Positions 14,102 through 16,703 of a stretch of DNA of 16,703 bases are shown one piece after another. Position 1 is the first letter of the stretch; each line of letters begins with the position of its first letter. The notes under the pieces are model-generated. The model was not told where the DNA came from. It searched no databases and saw only the letters and a program-made list of their open reading frames with translations. This stretch comes from an uncultured Vogesella sp. (GTDB lineage: Bacteria; Pseudomonadota; Gammaproteobacteria; Burkholderiales; Chromobacteriaceae), in assembly GCA_946479405.1 (NCBI GenBank), contig CAMLGD010000055.1, forward strand, positions 1-16,703, written 5' to 3'. The translations under genes and the position numbers were made by a program.

Positions 14102-14968
14102 TTACTCTACGTTCTGAATCTGCTCACGCATCTGTTCGATCAGTACCTTCAGTTCCACTGAGGCTTGAGTGGTGTCGGTGGACACCGACTTGGAGCCCAG
14201 GGTGTTGGCTTCGCGATTGAGTTCCTGCATCAGGAAGTCCAGGCGCTTGCCGACCTGTCCGCCGGTTTTCAGGATGCGGCGTACTTCGGTCAGGTGGGTG
14301 CTGAGGCGTTCCAGCTCCTCGTCCACGTCGATTTTCTGGGCGAACAGCGCGAACTCCTGCTTCAGGCGGTCGTCATCGACATTGCCCAGCGCTTCTTGCA
14401 GGCGGGTGGCCAGCTTGTTGCGGTAGGCTTCCAGAATCTGCGGCAGCTTGGGTTTGACCGCGCTGACGATGGCATCCATGCCGCTGATGCGGTCCAGCAG
14501 GATAGTGGACAGTTTGTGGCCTTCGCGACCGCGGGTGGCGCGAAAGTCTTCAAGTACCACGCCAAGGCCGTCGATACAGAGCTGTTGCAGTGCTTCCGGC
14601 GGCAGCGAGTTGGATTTGAGCACGCCGGGCCAGCGCAGCACTTCGCCCATGCCCAGGTCGCGGATGCCCGGGGCCAGGGTACGCACTTCGTCACACACGC
14701 TCAGCAGGCGTGCGACTGTATCGCGGTTCAGTTCCAGTTGTGGGGTATCGTCGGCGGTCTGGTTCAGACCGATGCGGCACTCCACTTTGCCGCGTGTTAC
14801 GCGGCCGGCGATCAGTTCGCGCAGTTGTGGTTCAATACTGCGCAGCTCCTCGGGCAGGCGCATCTGCACGTCGAGATAGCGGTGGTTGACCGCACGTACT
14901 TCGATGGACATCAGTCCACCCGGGAACTCGCGGGTGGTAGAGGCAAAGCCAGTCATGCTGAGAATCAT
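14102..14968 (-). CDS. yicC: YicC/YloC family endoribonuclease
   Basis: YicC proteins are conserved endoribonucleases that form clamp-like oligomers; E. coli YicC has been linked to turnover of a small RNA. The 288-residue product matches the family length. It starts MILSMTGFASTTREFPGGLM and continues IEVRAVNHRYLDVQMRLPEE, then ELIAGRVTRGKVECRI. The C-terminal DUF1732 part contains ELERLSTHLTEVRRIL, GQVGKRLDFLMQELNREAN, TLGSKSVSTDTTQASVELKV and the closing LIEQMREQIQNVE, the most conserved block of the family. ATG 14968 is preferred because homologues begin at this MxxSMTGFA, and GGAG (minus strand, 14978-14975) lies six bases away. A longer frame to 15112 would overlap the divergent kinase gene. 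It is transcribed away from the kinase and ends at its own terminator. Confidence 0.95.
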   Translation of the reverse strand: MILSMTGFASTTREFPGGLMSIEVRAVNHRYLDVQMRLPEELRSIEPQLRELIAGRVTRGKVECRIGLNQTADDTPQLELNRDTVARLLSVCDEVRTLAPGIRDLGMGEVLRWPGVLKSNSLPPEALQQLCIDGLGVVLEDFRATRGREGHKLSTILLDRISGMDAIVSAVKPKLPQILEAYRNKLATRLQEALGNVDDDRLKQEFALFAQKIDVDEELERLSTHLTEVRRILKTGGQVGKRLDFLMQELNREANTLGSKSVSTDTTQASVELKVLIEQMREQIQNVE

Positions 14969-15004
14969 CGGGGGCTCCAGAATGGCGTTTTTAAAGGGAT
15001 ACGA

Positions 15005-15031
15005 CCCCGAATCGCAGGCATGATTCCGGGG
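15005..15031. repeat. Imperfect inverted repeat in the yicC-kinase divergent gap
   Basis: CCCCGAATC (15005-15013) and GATTCCGGGG (15022-15031) pair with one bulged base around an 8-nt loop. They lie in the 79-bp region between two divergent start codons. It could be an operator or a leader hairpin. No convincing promoter was recognised for either gene; TATAAC at 15041-15046 is too close to the kinase ATG to serve it. Confidence 0.4.
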
Positions 15032-15047
15032 CGGGCACACTATAACA

Positions 15048-15998
15048 ATGGACAGTACACAATCCAAGTCACGTTCTCTCGTCCCCGGCAGCCGGCTGGA
15101 GGAGTACACCATCGTGCGGGTGCTCAGCTCCGGCGGCTTCAGCGAAGTTTACCTGGCGCTGGACGGTCACGACCGCAAGTACGCGATCAAGGAATACCTG
15201 CCGCGCGACATGGTTGGCCGCAGCGATGTCGGCGACGTCACCGTGCTCAACGAGCTGGATCGCGAGGTCTTCAAGCTGGGTCTGAAGTGCTTTTTTGAAG
15301 AGGCGCGCGTGCTGGCCGGCATTCATCACCCCAATGTGGTGCGGGTGAGCAATTTCTTTCGTGCCAACCAGACGGTGTACATGGTGATGGAGTATGCCGA
15401 TGGTCGCTCGCTGGCGCGCGAGCTGGAGTTGAGTGAAGGCAGGATGCCTGAAGCCAGGCTGCGCAAGCTGTTTGCCGAGCTGATTGCCGGCCTGGACGAA
15501 GTCCACAAGCAGCACCTGCTGCATCTGGATATCAAGCCGGGCAACATCTATCTGCGGCGTAATGGCAGCCCCATGCTGCTGGATTTCGGCACCGCACGGC
15601 AGGTGGCGCACGAAATCCACTTCGCCGCGGCGATGATCACCCCGGGGTTTGCGGCGCCGGAGCAGTACAACAATGGCGAGCCGCTGGGGGTGTGGACCGA
15701 CATCTATGGACTGGGCGCCAGCATGTACCTCGCCATGGGCGGTGGCCGCCTGCCTGCGGCCAACCTGCGGCTACGGCAGGACACGCTGCCGCCGGCGACA
15801 CAGTTGTTTGCCGGCAAGTATTCGCCGCAATTGCTGCAGCTGGTGGAGCAGTGCCTGGCGCTGGCGCCGACAGCTCGCCCGGGCAGCCTGGGGCTGGTGC
15901 GGGAGCAATTGCTGGCTCCTTACCAGGAAATTGTGCCGCCAGTCAGCAAGCGCTGGCGGCGCTGGTTGGCCTGCCTGGGTGGGAAGAAATCCAGATGA
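15048..15998 (+). CDS. Hanks-type serine/threonine protein kinase
   Basis: The 316-residue product is a soluble eukaryotic-like Ser/Thr kinase. Subdomains in order: glycine-rich loop LSSGGFSEVYLA (26-37, with Ser where the first Gly is usual), ATP-binding Lys48 in YAIKEYLP, the helix-C Glu near 85 (FFEEARVL), MEYADG hinge (114-119), catalytic loop HLDIKPGN (159-166; Asp161, Lys163, Asn166), DFG (179-181) and APEQY (203-207). The usual HRD arginine is Leu, so this is a non-RD kinase, which often does not depend on activation-loop phosphorylation. There is no transmembrane or sensor domain; the C-terminal tail is basic (KRWRRW). ATG 15048 has no visible Shine-Dalgarno. A GTG at 15114 is well placed behind GGAGGAG (15098-15104), but it would remove the conserved EEYTI strand. 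Its stop overlaps the phosphatase start (ATGA). Substrate is unknown. Confidence 0.93.
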   Translation: MDSTQSKSRSLVPGSRLEEYTIVRVLSSGGFSEVYLALDGHDRKYAIKEYLPRDMVGRSDVGDVTVLNELDREVFKLGLKCFFEEARVLAGIHHPNVVRVSNFFRANQTVYMVMEYADGRSLARELELSEGRMPEARLRKLFAELIAGLDEVHKQHLLHLDIKPGNIYLRRNGSPMLLDFGTARQVAHEIHFAAAMITPGFAAPEQYNNGEPLGVWTDIYGLGASMYLAMGGGRLPAANLRLRQDTLPPATQLFAGKYSPQLLQLVEQCLALAPTARPGSLGLVREQLLAPYQEIVPPVSKRWRRWLACLGGKKSR

Positions 15999-16703
15999 AA
16001 TTTGCCATTGCAGCCGAGTCCCGGGTCGGCGGACGTGAACACAATGAAGACCGCCAGGGCGTCATCTGGTCGGCACAGTCACTGTTGCTGGTGGTGGCCG
16101 ATGGTATGGGGGGGCGTGAGTACGGCGAGGTGGCGGCGCAGATTGCTGTCGATGTCTTTCTGGAAAACTTCCGTCGCTCCGCTCATCCGCGGCTGCTGCG
16201 GCCGGTGCCGTTTCTGCAACGGGTGATGGCGGAGGCGCATGAGGCGATTCTGGCGCAGGCACTGCAGAACCGGCTACTGGAAGTGCCCAGTACCACGCTG
16301 GTAGCCGGGCTGGTACAGGATGGAAAATTGTATGTGGTGCACGCTGGTGATTCGCGCCTGTATCTGCTGCAGGGCGACCGTCTGCGCTACCGCACCCGCG
16401 ACCACAGCCAGGTGCAGCGGCTGATCGACAGCGGGCAACTCAGCGAAAAGGATGCGCAGACCTACCCGGGGCGCAACCATATCTATAACTGCTTGGGCGC
16501 GATGATCGACCCGGAGATCGAGGTCAGCGAGCCGATTCCGTTGCAGGGTAATGAAACGCTGCTGCTGTGCTCCGATGGTTTGTGGGGGCCGCTGCTGGAT
16601 GAGGAAATCACCCGTATCTTCAATGGCCGCGAGCCGCAGCTGGTGTTGCCGGCGCTGATGAACGTGGTGGAGAAGCGTGCCGGCACCGGGCGCGACAATC
16701 TGA
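15995..16703 (+). CDS. PP2C-type protein phosphatase (3' end outside window)
   Basis: The ATG at 15995 overlaps the kinase stop (ATGA), and the frame stays open to the window edge, giving 236 residues of a PP2C (PPM) Ser/Thr phosphatase. It begins MKFAIAAESRVGGREHNEDR, and the motifs follow in order: HNEDR (16-20), VADGMGG with metal ligand Asp36 (34-40), STTLVAGLV (99-107), VHAGDSRLYLL (115-125), RDHSQV (135-140), LCSDGLW with Asp194 (191-197) and GRDN with Asp234 (232-235). All metal-binding aspartates expected so far are present, so it should be active and Mn/Mg dependent. Only the last strand or so of the domain is missing. Translational coupling predicts that it reverses the work of the upstream kinase, including the kinase's own phosphorylation. 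In many betaproteobacteria rph (RNase PH) follows; this cannot be checked here. Confidence 0.94.
   Translation, partial: MKFAIAAESRVGGREHNEDRQGVIWSAQSLLLVVADGMGGREYGEVAAQIAVDVFLENFRRSAHPRLLRPVPFLQRVMAEAHEAILAQALQNRLLEVPSTTLVAGLVQDGKLYVVHAGDSRLYLLQGDRLRYRTRDHSQVQRLIDSGQLSEKDAQTYPGRNHIYNCLGAMIDPEIEVSEPIPLQGNETLLLCSDGLWGPLLDEEITRIFNGREPQLVLPALMNVVEKRAGTGRDNL

Noticed and set aside
15041..15046. TATAAC as the -10 of the kinase promoter.
   Set aside because: Transcription would begin after the ATG at 15048, and no -35 is visible at the correct distance.

Overview
The window looks like chromosomal DNA from a GC-rich, motile betaproteobacterium. The Neisseriales, family Chromobacteriaceae (Chromobacterium, Vogesella, Aquitalea and relatives), fit best. 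This placement is inference, resting on an enlarged NAD+-dependent DNA ligase, the ligA-galU order, the betaproteobacterial flagellin cluster and the yicC / Ser-Thr kinase / PP2C neighbourhood. No tRNA, rRNA, insertion sequence, prophage or CRISPR array was seen. Coding density is high: the largest gaps are 251 bp (before fliC) and 221 bp (between focA and yicC), and there is no gene-free stretch over 300 bp.

Layout. (1) 1-2882: the 3' part of ligA, then galU and hpt, all on +. A hairpin terminator behind galU overlaps a good sigma70-type promoter for hpt, and hpt has its own strong terminator. (2) 2989-4987: fliB (flagellin lysine N-methylase) and a 5'-methylthioinosine phosphorylase gene (mtnP family). 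(3) 5136-9968: the filament cluster. A sigma28-type promoter drives fliC, which ends in a strong terminator and is followed by flaG, fliD, fliS and a fliT-like gene. fliS starts 8 bp after fliD, and fliS overlaps fliT. (4) 10063-12096: three overlapping genes encoding a DUF2802 membrane protein, a FliK-type hook-length protein and a stand-alone FlhB C-terminal domain (FlhX-like) without the NPTH self-cleavage motif. (5) 12130-13044: a beta-hydroxyacid dehydrogenase (tartronate semialdehyde reductase type) closed by a strong terminator. (6) Minus strand: a FocA-type formate channel and yicC, each with promoter or terminator signals. (7) 15048 to the right end: a Ser/Thr protein kinase and a PP2C phosphatase, coupled by an ATGA overlap; the phosphatase runs off the window.

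How the genes work together. FliC is the filament subunit, FliD the cap, FliS and FliT the export chaperones for FliC and FliD, FlaG a filament-associated protein, and FliB a modifier of flagellin lysines. The DUF2802/FliK/FlhX triad probably tunes the flagellar type III export gate. mtnP and hpt can form a salvage route: methylthioinosine to hypoxanthine to IMP. The kinase/phosphatase pair forms a reversible phosphorylation switch whose target is not visible here.

The most interesting points are the overlapping DUF2802-FliK-FlhX module, a probable tandem duplication of the helix-hairpin-helix region in LigA, the fliB/mtnP/hpt neighbourhood, and the kinase with a non-RD catalytic loop and no visible Shine-Dalgarno.
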